A stretch of 64,000 nt of DNA, from positions 1 through 64,000 of the forward strand of contig NZ_ATWN01000004.1 in NCBI RefSeq assembly GCF_000421265.1. The letters run 5' to 3'. The translations under genes and the position numbers were made by a program. The notes under the pieces are model-generated. The model was not told the DNA's origin. It saw only the letters and a program-made list of their open reading frames with translations, and ran no database searches. This DNA is from Thalassospira lucentensis MCCC 1A00383 = DSM 14000. GTDB lineage: Bacteria; Pseudomonadota; Alphaproteobacteria; Rhodospirillales; Thalassospiraceae. Shown here piece after piece: positions 26,623-35,083 of the stretch (position 1 is the first letter of the stretch; every line of letters begins with the position of its first letter).

Positions 26623-26826
26623 GATTTTTTTCCCAAACAGGCATTATTGGCACATGGTCGATTGCAGATAAAATGTGAGGGCACAGCATCTAACGCAAGC
26701 GTGAATTGCTTTTGGCGTTCGAGTGTTGAAAAAATGACCATAACAAAAACAATCGGCTAACCTAACGGGCGTGCCTGTCGCGGGTGTTGCGGTTCGGTCG
26801 GTTATCAGACAAAGGGATCATTTAGG

Positions 26827-28068
26827 ATGCGGTCAAAGATGCGCAGTTTCGTTTCAGGTTTTGCCGTGGCAGCTAGTATTGCCGCAGCGTCGACGCCAAT
26901 GTCTGCTGTTGCTGACCCGGCACCTGATGTTGGAAATTGGCAATCGGTTCTTGAACAAGCGCGGGGGCAAACCGTTTATTGGCACGCGTGGGGCGGAGAA
27001 CCACGCATCAATGATTATATCGCATGGGCTGGTGGTCAGGTTCTTGAACGCTATGGCGTTGAGGTTGTTCAGGTTAAATTGACCGATACTGCCGATGCGG
27101 TGACCAAGGTCTTGTCGGAAAAGACCGCAGGTGTTGATGATGGTGGTGCGGTTGATCTGATCTGGATTAATGGTGAAAACTTTGCCGCGATGAAGCGCAA
27201 TGATTTGCTGTTTGGTCCATGGGTCGAGGAAACGCCAAACTTTGACTATGTCGATGTAGCGGGCAAGCCAACCGTGATTAATGATTTTACCGTCCCGACC
27301 AATGGGCTTGAAGCCCCATGGGGGATGGCACAGGTCAGTTTTTATTACGATACGGCAAAGCTTGATAGCGTGCCTAAATCAGCACAGGCATTACTTGAAT
27401 GGCTGGCAAAACATCCCGGACGGTTTACCTACCCACAACCGCCAAACTATATGGGCTCAACCTTCCTCAAACAGGTTTTGACCGAGGTTGTTGACGACCC
27501 GAAAGTGTTGCAGCAGCCCGCCGACGAAGTGGACGCGCAAAAGGTTCTGGCCCCACTTTGGGGATACCTTGAAGATTTACAGCCGCTGTTGTGGCGCAAT
27601 GGGCAGGCATATCCGCAAAACGGGGCGGCTATGCGCACCCTTCTGGCCGATAACGAAGTCGATATCGCGTTTTCATTTAGCTCAGGAGAGGTATCTTCGG
27701 CGATTGAGGCGTTTGAACTTCCCGATACTGTCCGGTCCTATGTCTTTGACAGCGGCACGTTGGGCAATACCAACTTTGTCGCCATTCCCTATAACGCGTC
27801 GGCCAAGGCTGGTGCGGTGGTTCTGGCAGATTTCCTGATGTCGCCCGAGGCACAATTGCGCAAACAGGACCCGCAATATTGGGGGGCGGATACCGTCCTT
27901 GCGATGGATAAGCTGCCCGCCGACATGCAAAACGCCTTTGCCAATCTTGATCTTGGGATCGCATCCTTGTCACCGGCTGAACGCGGTACGGTTCTACCCG
28001 AACCACATCCGAGCTGGATGAGCTTGGTCGAAACCGAATGGCAGAAACGCTATGGCGTGGTGCAGTAA
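26827..28068 (+). CDS. ynjB: YnjB-type ABC transporter substrate-binding protein
   Basis: 413 residues with a signal peptide (to about ...MSAVADPAP). It has the YnjB pattern: GQTVYWHAWGGEPRINDYIAW, VDLIWINGENFAAMKRNDLL, and a C-terminus with FLMSPEAQLRKQDPQYWGAD and VLPEPHPSWMSLVETEWQKRYG. YnjB is a periplasmic binding protein related to the ThiB/FbpA type; its ligand is not established. AAGGG is ten bases before the ATG; an alternative ATG lies four codons later. First gene of a ynjBCD operon. Confidence 0.9.
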   Translation: MRSKMRSFVSGFAVAASIAAASTPMSAVADPAPDVGNWQSVLEQARGQTVYWHAWGGEPRINDYIAWAGGQVLERYGVEVVQVKLTDTADAVTKVLSEKTAGVDDGGAVDLIWINGENFAAMKRNDLLFGPWVEETPNFDYVDVAGKPTVINDFTVPTNGLEAPWGMAQVSFYYDTAKLDSVPKSAQALLEWLAKHPGRFTYPQPPNYMGSTFLKQVLTEVVDDPKVLQQPADEVDAQKVLAPLWGYLEDLQPLLWRNGQAYPQNGAAMRTLLADNEVDIAFSFSSGEVSSAIEAFELPDTVRSYVFDSGTLGNTNFVAIPYNASAKAGAVVLADFLMSPEAQLRKQDPQYWGADTVLAMDKLPADMQNAFANLDLGIASLSPAERGTVLPEPHPSWMSLVETEWQKRYGVVQ

Positions 28069-28074
28069 TCGCAC

Positions 28075-29760
28075 ATGCTGCGGTTTGTGCCGATCATCAC
28101 CCTTTTCTTTATGGTCGGTCCGGTTTCCGCCGGGCTGATCGGGACCATTTTACCATCCTTTGGCACTCTGCCGGCCTTGGGGGGCGATGGGGCCAGTCTT
28201 GAGCCGTGGCGGACATTGCTGGCCCAGCCGGGTTTGGATCACTCCATTCGGTTGTCACTGATCAATGGCCTTGCCGCGACCTTGATATCGGTTGTGATTG
28301 TCATGCTGTTTTGTGCCGCATGGCAAGGCACACGTGTGTTTCGGATGCTCCAGCGGTTACTGTCGCCGATCTTATCCGTCCCGCACGCAACGGCGGCCTT
28401 TGGGTTGGCGTTTCTGATCGCGCCATCGGGATGGATTGCCCGATTGGTTGCGCAGGTCGCCGGGTGGGACCGCCCGCCTGATCTGGCGATTATCCATGAT
28501 CCGCTTGGTCTGGCGATGATTGTCGGTTTGGTGATCAAGGAAATCCCGTTTTTATTCTTGATGACTTTGGCAGCCTTGCCACAGGCCGATACAGATCGCA
28601 CCGCACAGGTTACTGCCAGCCTTGGTTATGGTCGTATCACCGGATGGTTCAAGGTCACCTTACCACGCATTTATCCACAAATTCGCCTGCCGGTTCTGGC
28701 GGTTCTGGCTTATTCGACGTCTGTGGTTGATGTTGCGATCATTTTAGCCCCGACAACCCCCGCCCCACTGGCCGTGCGTATCCTTGGTTGGCTGTCTGAC
28801 CCGGATTTGTCGTATCGTTTCATGGCATCAAGCGGCGCGGTTTTGCAGTTGGGAATCGTTTTGGTCGCCATGGGTGTCTGGATTGGCGGGGAAAAGATCG
28901 TTGGTGCGCTGGGGCGTAACTGGGCTGTTGATGGCAGGCGGTTGCCCCATGACGGGTGGCTGCGGCATGGGGCGGCCATATTGGCGATTGTTGCTGCTGG
29001 TGCTGTGATCCTTGGGCTGGTGGTTCTTTTGGTCTGGAGCATTGCCGGGTTCTGGGCTTTTCCGGATGTCTTGCCGCGCAACTTCAGCCTGCGACTTTGG
29101 GCGCGTGAGTTTGACGCGCTTGGCGATAGTCTTGCCGTGACATTAATGATCGGTGTGCCCAGCGTTCTTGTTGCCATTGCACTGGTTTTGGGATGTCTGG
29201 AAAATGAAGTGCGCACCGGTTTTCGACCGCGCAAGCGTGTCATGTGGCTGATATACTTGCCGCTTTTGGTACCCCAGATCAGTTTCATGTTTGGCCTTCA
29301 GGTGTTTTTTACCCTTGTCGGGTTGGACCGCACATTGTTTTCAGTGGTGCTGGCACATCTTGTTTTTGTTCTGCCGTATGTGTTTTTGTCGCTGTCTGAC
29401 CCGTTTCGCGCACTTGATCCGCGCTATGGGCAAAGTGCGCTGTGCCTTGGCGCGTCACCAAACCGGGTGTTCTGGCAGGTCCGGTTGCCGCTATTGACCC
29501 GTGCTGTCCTTACGGCGATGGCGGTCGGGCTTGCGGTGACCGTGGGGCAATATTTGCCAACACTTCTGATCGGTGCGGGACGGTTCGCAACCGTGACGAC
29601 CGAGGCGGTCGCACTGGCAACAGGCGGTGATCGCCGGATGATTGGTATTTACGGGTTGTTGCAGATGATGTTGCCCTTTGCCGGTTTTGCCTTGGCATTG
29701 CTGATCCCCGCAATTCTATTTGCACGGCGCCGTGGCATGGGGGGAAACAACAGGATATGA
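28075..29760 (+). CDS. ynjC: YnjC-type ABC transporter permease, double-length
   Basis: 561 residues with about twelve helices, effectively two permease units in one chain. Each half carries an EAA-like loop that contacts the ATPase: QVTASLGYGRITGWFKVTLPRIYP in the first and QSALCLGASPNRVFWQVRLP in the second. It would form the inner-membrane channel with YnjD. Such fused permeases are known for ThiP and FbpB. The gene starts six bases after ynjB and ends seven bases before ynjD. Confidence 0.9.
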   Translation: MLRFVPIITLFFMVGPVSAGLIGTILPSFGTLPALGGDGASLEPWRTLLAQPGLDHSIRLSLINGLAATLISVVIVMLFCAAWQGTRVFRMLQRLLSPILSVPHATAAFGLAFLIAPSGWIARLVAQVAGWDRPPDLAIIHDPLGLAMIVGLVIKEIPFLFLMTLAALPQADTDRTAQVTASLGYGRITGWFKVTLPRIYPQIRLPVLAVLAYSTSVVDVAIILAPTTPAPLAVRILGWLSDPDLSYRFMASSGAVLQLGIVLVAMGVWIGGEKIVGALGRNWAVDGRRLPHDGWLRHGAAILAIVAAGAVILGLVVLLVWSIAGFWAFPDVLPRNFSLRLWAREFDALGDSLAVTLMIGVPSVLVAIALVLGCLENEVRTGFRPRKRVMWLIYLPLLVPQISFMFGLQVFFTLVGLDRTLFSVVLAHLVFVLPYVFLSLSDPFRALDPRYGQSALCLGASPNRVFWQVRLPLLTRAVLTAMAVGLAVTVGQYLPTLLIGAGRFATVTTEAVALATGGDRRMIGIYGLLQMMLPFAGFALALLIPAILFARRRGMGGNNRI

Positions 29761-29767
29761 AGGCGGC

Positions 29768-30418
29768 ATGAGCAATACGCAGATGAAAAGCGGTCTTGAG
29801 CTGCGTGATCTATCGATCCGGTTGGGGGATCGGTTGCTGGTGGATGTTGATCTTGTGATCGCACCGGGCGAGATCGTCACCCTTATGGGGCCAAGCGGGT
29901 CGGGGAAATCCAGCCTTCTGGGGCATATTTGCGGAACATTGCCCCCGGTTTTTGATGTGCGGGGCGTCGTTCGCCTGAACGATACTGTGCTGGATGGCCT
30001 GGCGCCGCAGGATCGGCATGTCGGCATTTTGTTTCAGGATGATTTGCTGTTTCCGCATTTATCGGTTGGTGGCAATCTGGCGTTTGCGCTGCCATCCTCC
30101 ATCAGGGGAAAAACAGAACGGCGTGCACGGGTTGCCGCGGCACTTGAAAGTGCGGGATTGGCCGGATTTTCTGACCGTGATCCGGCGACCTTATCAGGGG
30201 GGCAGCGCGCGCGTGTTGCCTTGATGCGGGTGTTGCTGTCTGAACCCGGTGTTTTGTTGCTTGATGAGCCATTTTCAAAACTTGATCGTGGATTGCGCGA
30301 TCAAATCAGATCGTTTGTGTTTGATCTTGCACGCCAGAATGGCTTACCGACCCTGATGGTGACCCATGACCCTGAAGATGGGCAGGCGGCAAACGGCAGG
30401 GTGATTGCACTTGATTAA
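29768..30418 (+). CDS. ynjD: YnjD-type ABC transporter ATP-binding protein
   Basis: 216 residues. Walker A is GPSGSGKSS, the signature LSGGQRARVALMR, Walker B VLLLDEPFS, and the switch His lies in VTHDPEDG. It powers the YnjBC importer from the cytoplasmic face. An earlier in-frame start at 29720 would overlap the permease end; the ATG at 29768 follows AAGGCGGC and starts at the family N-terminus. Third gene of the operon. A dioxygenase gene follows ~115 bases later on the same strand. Confidence 0.92.
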   Translation: MSNTQMKSGLELRDLSIRLGDRLLVDVDLVIAPGEIVTLMGPSGSGKSSLLGHICGTLPPVFDVRGVVRLNDTVLDGLAPQDRHVGILFQDDLLFPHLSVGGNLAFALPSSIRGKTERRARVAAALESAGLAGFSDRDPATLSGGQRARVALMRVLLSEPGVLLLDEPFSKLDRGLRDQIRSFVFDLARQNGLPTLMVTHDPEDGQAANGRVIALD

Positions 30419-30534
30419 CGTGCCTTTGCCATGTGGCAAATGTTCTGGTCAATCTGGCCGTTTGGCCCTATAGCATCCTACCGCAAAGAATTTTCTTGGG
30501 TCTTTGCCATAAAATGGCCCACGCGGCATGGAGA

Positions 30535-31098
30535 ATGTCGTGCATGTTTCCCGAAGAAATGTATGCAATTGTTCCCGATGCATTGGACAGTGCCACCTGT
30601 GATCGTCTGATTACCGGGTTTGCCCATGAAATGGACGACGGCGGCCTTGTTCAGGGGCAAACAGCCACGCATATCCGTCGGTCAAAAATCACATGGTTTA
30701 ACGAAGAACAGGAACCGGTTGTTTCGCGTCGGATCATTGATTTGGTCGCAGATGTGAACCGCAACGTGTTTGACTTCATGCTGACCGATTTTGCCGAAGA
30801 TGCCCAAATCGCCTGCTATTCCGGTGATCAACGCGGTCATTATGACTGGCACAGCGATGTTGGCGCATCCGATGTGGCACGACGGCGCAAAATGACTTTG
30901 GTGATCCAGTTGTCAGATCCCGATGAGTATGAAGGCGGTTCGTTGCAGCTTAATCCGGCGGGCCATGTTTTTGATGCGCCGATGACACGCGGAACCGCGA
31001 TTTTCTTTCCGAGTTTTGTTTTACATCGGGTCGCCCCGACCACGGCGGGCCTGCGCTATTCCCTGACCCAATGGGTGCATGGTAATCCATTTCGCTAG
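30535..31098 (+). CDS. 2OG-Fe(II) dioxygenase, PiuC/PKHD-like
   Basis: 187 residues. The Fe(II) ligands are read from HYDWHSDVG (HxD) and VLHRVAPTTAGLRYSLTQWV (distal His plus the Arg that binds 2-oxoglutarate). Such enzymes hydroxylate amino-acid side chains or small molecules; the PiuC group is often iron-regulated. The frame is open back to a GTG at 30433, but that region has no domain character. ATGs at 30535 and 30544 both lie near GGAG, and I cannot choose firmly. Downstream of ynjBCD. Confidence 0.78.
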   Translation: MSCMFPEEMYAIVPDALDSATCDRLITGFAHEMDDGGLVQGQTATHIRRSKITWFNEEQEPVVSRRIIDLVADVNRNVFDFMLTDFAEDAQIACYSGDQRGHYDWHSDVGASDVARRRKMTLVIQLSDPDEYEGGSLQLNPAGHVFDAPMTRGTAIFFPSFVLHRVAPTTAGLRYSLTQWVHGNPFR

Positions 31099-31126
31099 GC
31101 CGAAATGATTAGCCCCGTGATCAGGT

Positions 31127-31528
31127 TTAATAGCGTTCCAACCGATCCAGAAGACGCGGGTTGCCCCATTTGGGCTGGCGATCTTCTAGTGCGGTTTCAT
31201 GATGGAAAATCTGATCGTTATCGGCGGTTTGTTTGTCCAGACGCAGGCTGATCCAGCGCGGCACCAGTTCGTTGTTGAAATCATCCATCAACAGAACGGC
31301 CGAGCTTTCAAAATTCTCAAACGGAATATTGGCAATCTCGGCGTAATATTCGGCCAGCGTATTGGTTCTAAGGATCAACCGGTCCGGCACATACCGCAGC
31401 GTCATGCGCGCGGGAAAGACATTGTCTGCACCGGTCAAATTGCTTTGCAGCGTCACGACATAGTCAATCTGCGGACCGGGATTGGGTTCGGTCAGGATAA
31501 GGTTTCGGCGCTGGAAGATTTCAAGCAT
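31127..31528 (-). CDS. Hypothetical protein, 133 aa
   Basis: I do not recognise this gene. The product is small and soluble, with alternating polar/hydrophobic strands early (IDYVVTLQSNLTGADNVFPARMTLRYVPDRLILR) and a Tyr-ended C-terminus. There is no signal, helix-turn-helix or metal motif. It overlaps nothing on either strand and has codon use like its neighbours. The ribosome site is weak. It is on the minus strand, like the FliK-like gene ~110 bases further along, but reads toward the dioxygenase gene. Confidence 0.6.
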   Translation of the reverse strand: MLEIFQRRNLILTEPNPGPQIDYVVTLQSNLTGADNVFPARMTLRYVPDRLILRTNTLAEYYAEIANIPFENFESSAVLLMDDFNNELVPRWISLRLDKQTADNDQIFHHETALEDRQPKWGNPRLLDRLERY

Positions 31529-31637
31529 GTCTTAATTACCATTACCGTGGTTGTGCCCTTTCAGGCAAAAATAATACGCGCCAGCACGCATCCGTAAAAG
31601 GCTTCATTTCAGAGGGTTGGCAAAAGCGTTAAGGTTA

Positions 31638-33248
31638 TCACGCCTCAATCCCCTGATGAGAATTTGGGCTATCATCGTCTGCAATCGGGCCAATTTCAAC
31701 AAAGCGTGAACCATCCTGAAACACCATATGGCCCTTGTAGCCAGAGATTTGTAATGCATCGCGGAAGATGCCGCGGATGTCGTCGCGGTTATGGGGTTTA
31801 AGCGGATTTTCGGTGCGGATGATCAGGTCAAATGTGCTGTCTTCGCCTTTGACTAGGCCATCAAGCTGGGTGTGGCCGACCTCGCTAAAGGATAGATCAA
31901 GCAGAAAGCGCGTACCGGGCTCTTCCTTTTCGCCTTTTTCGTTTTCCCGATCCCCATGGCGCCAGCCGAGCTGCAGCTGTTCAATTTTGTCGCCCATGTT
32001 GAACGGCATTGCCATAACACGCCAGCCATCGGGGCGTTCTTCTGCGGCCATGCCGCGCAGATGACCAAAATCACCTTCAAGCCTTTTAAATCCGTCAGCA
32101 CCATCTGTATCGCCAAGTGCAGCAAGGCTGTTTGCTGCACGATCGCCCAGCCAGCCGCGCAAATTGCCACCCGGTCCGGTCATCGCGGCAAAGAAGAACA
32201 TCATGGTCGCGGTTAGTTTCGGGCCGGCTTGTGGCAGGTTGTTCATCAAGGATGACGCCGCACCCGGATCATGTTGCTGTAATGCGCTGAGGGCCTGTTG
32301 CAGACTGCCCCAGTCGCGGGACAGGGCAGCAGTTTGACCCCGCATCATCAAATCGGCCTCGGTCATGGGCATGGATGTGGCAACGCGGCCACTGCCCGAC
32401 GCATCGACACTAAAGGACAGTGTCGCACCCGTTGGGGCAGGCATCGGCAGTTTGATGCCGACAATACCTGCTGATGTGCGCAAGGCGGTAAAACCGTTTG
32501 GCAACATGCGGGCTTCGGCACTGTCGGATGGTAAAACCGTGCCGGTCAAAAGCAGGGCGGGGGCTGATTGTCCGCCAGCCTGAAGCAAAACCGTCTGGTT
32601 TGGTGCAGTCGTCATTGCAGCGGTGGCGGCACCGCCGGCGGCAGGGTTTAGGACCTGTGCGGCCTGTTGTGCGGTGACAGTTCCCTGCCCAAGAAAAATC
32701 ACCTGTGTCTGACTGCCGACAGGAAGCTGGGTTCCGTTGGGCATGGTAAGGACCGATGTGGTCACCGCCGAAAACGTCTGGCCGGGGGTAAGGGTACTGC
32801 CGGTGATGTTACCGGCTGTTATGGCACTTCCGGTGGCGGTTGCACCGGGTGTCAAAGTTTGGGGAAGCAATTGCAGACGCATGCCATCGGCAGGGGTTGT
32901 TGTTCTGCCGCCTGGCATTTGCGCTGTTGTCTGGTTTGCGGTGGGAACGCGTGCCCAAATTAAATCACCCAGATTGGATGGAAGTTGAGTTGGCACCTTA
33001 ACCGTGACCTGACCCAGTGCAGTCGCAAGGGTCAACTGGTTTCCCGATTGCGATTGGACCCTTGCCTGAAGCAGGGTTTCCACTGGTAATTTTGCAATGG
33101 CCGCCGCGACTTTTTGTGGCGTGTCGTTGGTGACGGTTGCTGTGACCTGTGCCGGTGTGCCCGCCTGGCCGCCTTGGCCGCTGGTGCCAGCCGAAGCCTG
33201 TCCACCGACAGAAGGGCCTGGCGATATGGCTTGCGGCGGCAGGGTCAT
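31638..33248 (-). CDS. FliK-like low-complexity protein downstream of flhG
   Basis: 536 residues. The first ~400 are rich in Ala, Thr, Gly, Gln and Pro, without clear motif. The C-terminus (RFLLDLSFSEVGHTQLDGLVKGEDSTFDLIIRTENPL, then ALQISGYKGHMVFQDGSRFVEI) has the strand-helix pattern of the FliK hook-length domain, but weakly. A better FliK lies at 46226-47836, so this would be a second, paralogous protein. It starts six bases after flhG, so it is in the flhA-flhF-flhG unit. The role is unknown; a link to flagellar export is inference. Confidence 0.65.
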   Translation of the reverse strand: MTLPPQAISPGPSVGGQASAGTSGQGGQAGTPAQVTATVTNDTPQKVAAAIAKLPVETLLQARVQSQSGNQLTLATALGQVTVKVPTQLPSNLGDLIWARVPTANQTTAQMPGGRTTTPADGMRLQLLPQTLTPGATATGSAITAGNITGSTLTPGQTFSAVTTSVLTMPNGTQLPVGSQTQVIFLGQGTVTAQQAAQVLNPAAGGAATAAMTTAPNQTVLLQAGGQSAPALLLTGTVLPSDSAEARMLPNGFTALRTSAGIVGIKLPMPAPTGATLSFSVDASGSGRVATSMPMTEADLMMRGQTAALSRDWGSLQQALSALQQHDPGAASSLMNNLPQAGPKLTATMMFFFAAMTGPGGNLRGWLGDRAANSLAALGDTDGADGFKRLEGDFGHLRGMAAEERPDGWRVMAMPFNMGDKIEQLQLGWRHGDRENEKGEKEEPGTRFLLDLSFSEVGHTQLDGLVKGEDSTFDLIIRTENPLKPHNRDDIRGIFRDALQISGYKGHMVFQDGSRFVEIGPIADDDSPNSHQGIEA

Positions 33249-33254
33249 GACAAA

Positions 33255-34043
33255 TTATTCCTCGAGCAAGGTCTGCGCGATGGCCTCTATATCGTGGGCT
33301 GCATCGCAATTTGGATGACGCATCAAAAGCGGTGTCTGATTGCGAATGCATTCCGATACACGCGTATCTGAGCGAATAACACCCAGCAAAGGCGGGGAAA
33401 TTTTCAAAAATCCCTCACAGGCTTTCAGCAGCTTATTATAGATCGCCTGACCTTCTTTTTTGTCCTTGGCCATATTGACCACAACCCGGATATCGGTTTT
33501 TGGCCGGGCCATATGGGTGATCTTGATAAAGGCATAGGCGTCCGTCAAAGACGTCGGGTCACCATTGGTGATGACAATGACGGTATTGGCAAGGCCGGTC
33601 ATCTGACGCACGCCGTGATCCACCCCGGCACCAAGGTCGATCAGAACCTTGTCATAGGATTTCCCTGTCTGGATAAGGTCATCAGACAGAGCCTGAAGTC
33701 GGGTGGCCGGAAGATTGGCAAGACTGCCCGAACCGCTGCGCCCGGCAATGATGTCAAAGCCGCCATCCGGGAACTTGGTGATGGCGTCCTTAAGGCTGAT
33801 GCGCCCGGCGATAACCCCGCCCAGATCATGTTTGGGCATCAGGCCAAGCTGGATGTCAATATTGGCAAGGCCAAGATCACCATCAAACAGCAATGCCTTG
33901 TGCCCTTCGAGAACCATGGCATGGGTCAGGGTAATGGAAAACCAGGTCTTGCCCACGCCGCCTTTGCCAGATGCGACGGCAAGAACATTGCGGCCTCTGG
34001 TGCGCGGGGCAGATTTTGGTGTGGCATCGGACTTGGTCGTCAT
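33255..34043 (-). CDS. flhG: FlhG-type MinD-family ATPase
   Basis: 262 residues. The deviant Walker A is SGKGGVGKT (residues 25-33), followed by DGDLGLANIDIQLGL and YDKVLIDLGAGVD, all typical of MinD/ParA ATPases and of FlhG in particular. FlhG (FleN) limits flagellar number, opposing FlhF. Its ATG overlaps the flhF stop (ATGA), so the pair is co-translated. The N-terminal ~18 residues are basic and disordered; in other FlhG proteins this end stimulates FlhF GTPase activity. Confidence 0.93.
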   Translation of the reverse strand: MTTKSDATPKSAPRTRGRNVLAVASGKGGVGKTWFSITLTHAMVLEGHKALLFDGDLGLANIDIQLGLMPKHDLGGVIAGRISLKDAITKFPDGGFDIIAGRSGSGSLANLPATRLQALSDDLIQTGKSYDKVLIDLGAGVDHGVRQMTGLANTVIVITNGDPTSLTDAYAFIKITHMARPKTDIRVVVNMAKDKKEGQAIYNKLLKACEGFLKISPPLLGVIRSDTRVSECIRNQTPLLMRHPNCDAAHDIEAIAQTLLEE

Positions 34044-35026
34044 TTCATGACCTCGGAGAAGCTCGGTTTCGCGGTTTTGGCGCGATGGGACGGTATGAGA
34101 AGTTTGGCTAAGGCAAGGGGACTAAGTGCTGTCAGACCATCCGCAACCTGTGCCGTCATACTTACATTACAAAGGGAAAGATTTCCTGAATCCGCCCCGT
34201 ATAACGCTCCGCCAAGGCGGGCGGCGACATCGAGGCGTGATATCATCAAACGCGTCGCGCCGCCATCGGCAAAGGCATTGGCGATATCAGCAGACTCATC
34301 TGCATCAATTCCCGCAGGATTAACCAGTATTGTCTCGTTTGGTATTGTCGAAAGGAATTCACAAAGCGTGCCAATTTCACTTTCGAGATACGGATTACAG
34401 CTGGCTGTATCAATCAGGATCATATCGGCTTCGCGAATTTCACCAAACCGGGCTTTGAGTTCGTCGGCTGATTTGGCCTGAACCAGATCAATGCTTAGAA
34501 TGCGGGTGAATGCAGAAAGCTGCGCCATGCCACCGGCACGTTTGTAATCAGTTGTAATCACCGCAACTTTACGTTTTTTCATCACAGCACGGGCGGCGGT
34601 TTTGGCAACAGCCAACGTTTTCCCCGACCCCGGCGGGCCAACAAAGGCCAAAGCACGGGGGGTGTTTTTTTCCGGAAGTGGCGAAAAATCGAAAATTTCA
34701 TCAAGTGCCCCGGCCAGCAATTGCTGGGCAGAGGCCGCAGCAGTTTCGCGCGCCATCAGATCACATAAACGAATGCGCAGCCGTTCGGGAAAATTATGCC
34801 GGGTCAAAGCTTCTTCTGCGGAATCAAGTTGTTCCTGCAGGGCAGGGGCATGTGTTCCATCATCATGGATATCGAAATCAGGATCATGGTCAAGGGCAGC
34901 CGTCAGGCGCACGCCACTTCCCGGGATATCCTGCGTTGATACAATGATTGCATCAGATCCCATGTGTTCCTTAACCAGCGCCATGGCTTCTGTCATGGTG
35001 GGGGCAGTAAAGGTCTTAAGACGCAT
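34040..35026 (-). CDS. flhF: Flagellar placement GTPase FlhF
   Basis: 328 residues. The N-terminus (MRLKTFTAPTMTEAMALVKEHMGSDAIIVSTQ) is the FlhF B domain, followed by a short linker and an SRP-type GTPase with P-loop GPPGSGKT at residues 130-137, DYKRAGG, and DTASCNPY. FlhF marks the cell pole for flagellar assembly. It is shorter than many FlhF proteins (~400-500), mainly in the linker. A strong AGGAGGG precedes the ATG. It lies between flhA and flhG. Confidence 0.93.
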   Translation of the reverse strand: MRLKTFTAPTMTEAMALVKEHMGSDAIIVSTQDIPGSGVRLTAALDHDPDFDIHDDGTHAPALQEQLDSAEEALTRHNFPERLRIRLCDLMARETAAASAQQLLAGALDEIFDFSPLPEKNTPRALAFVGPPGSGKTLAVAKTAARAVMKKRKVAVITTDYKRAGGMAQLSAFTRILSIDLVQAKSADELKARFGEIREADMILIDTASCNPYLESEIGTLCEFLSTIPNETILVNPAGIDADESADIANAFADGGATRLMISRLDVAARLGGALYGADSGNLSLCNVSMTAQVADGLTALSPLALAKLLIPSHRAKTAKPSFSEVMK

Positions 35027-35083
35027 TTATACCCTCCTTACTGGTTGTGCCCGGCATCGGGCGTATGGATTCGGTGCGGACCA

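Noticed and set aside
26623..26826. TPP riboswitch upstream of the ynjB operon
   Set aside because: The conserved CUGAGA element and the paired thi-box sequences are absent.
33513..34481. Open frame antisense to flhG/flhF (322 residues)
   Set aside because: Opposes two well-supported genes with conserved ATPase and GTPase motifs; no independent evidence.
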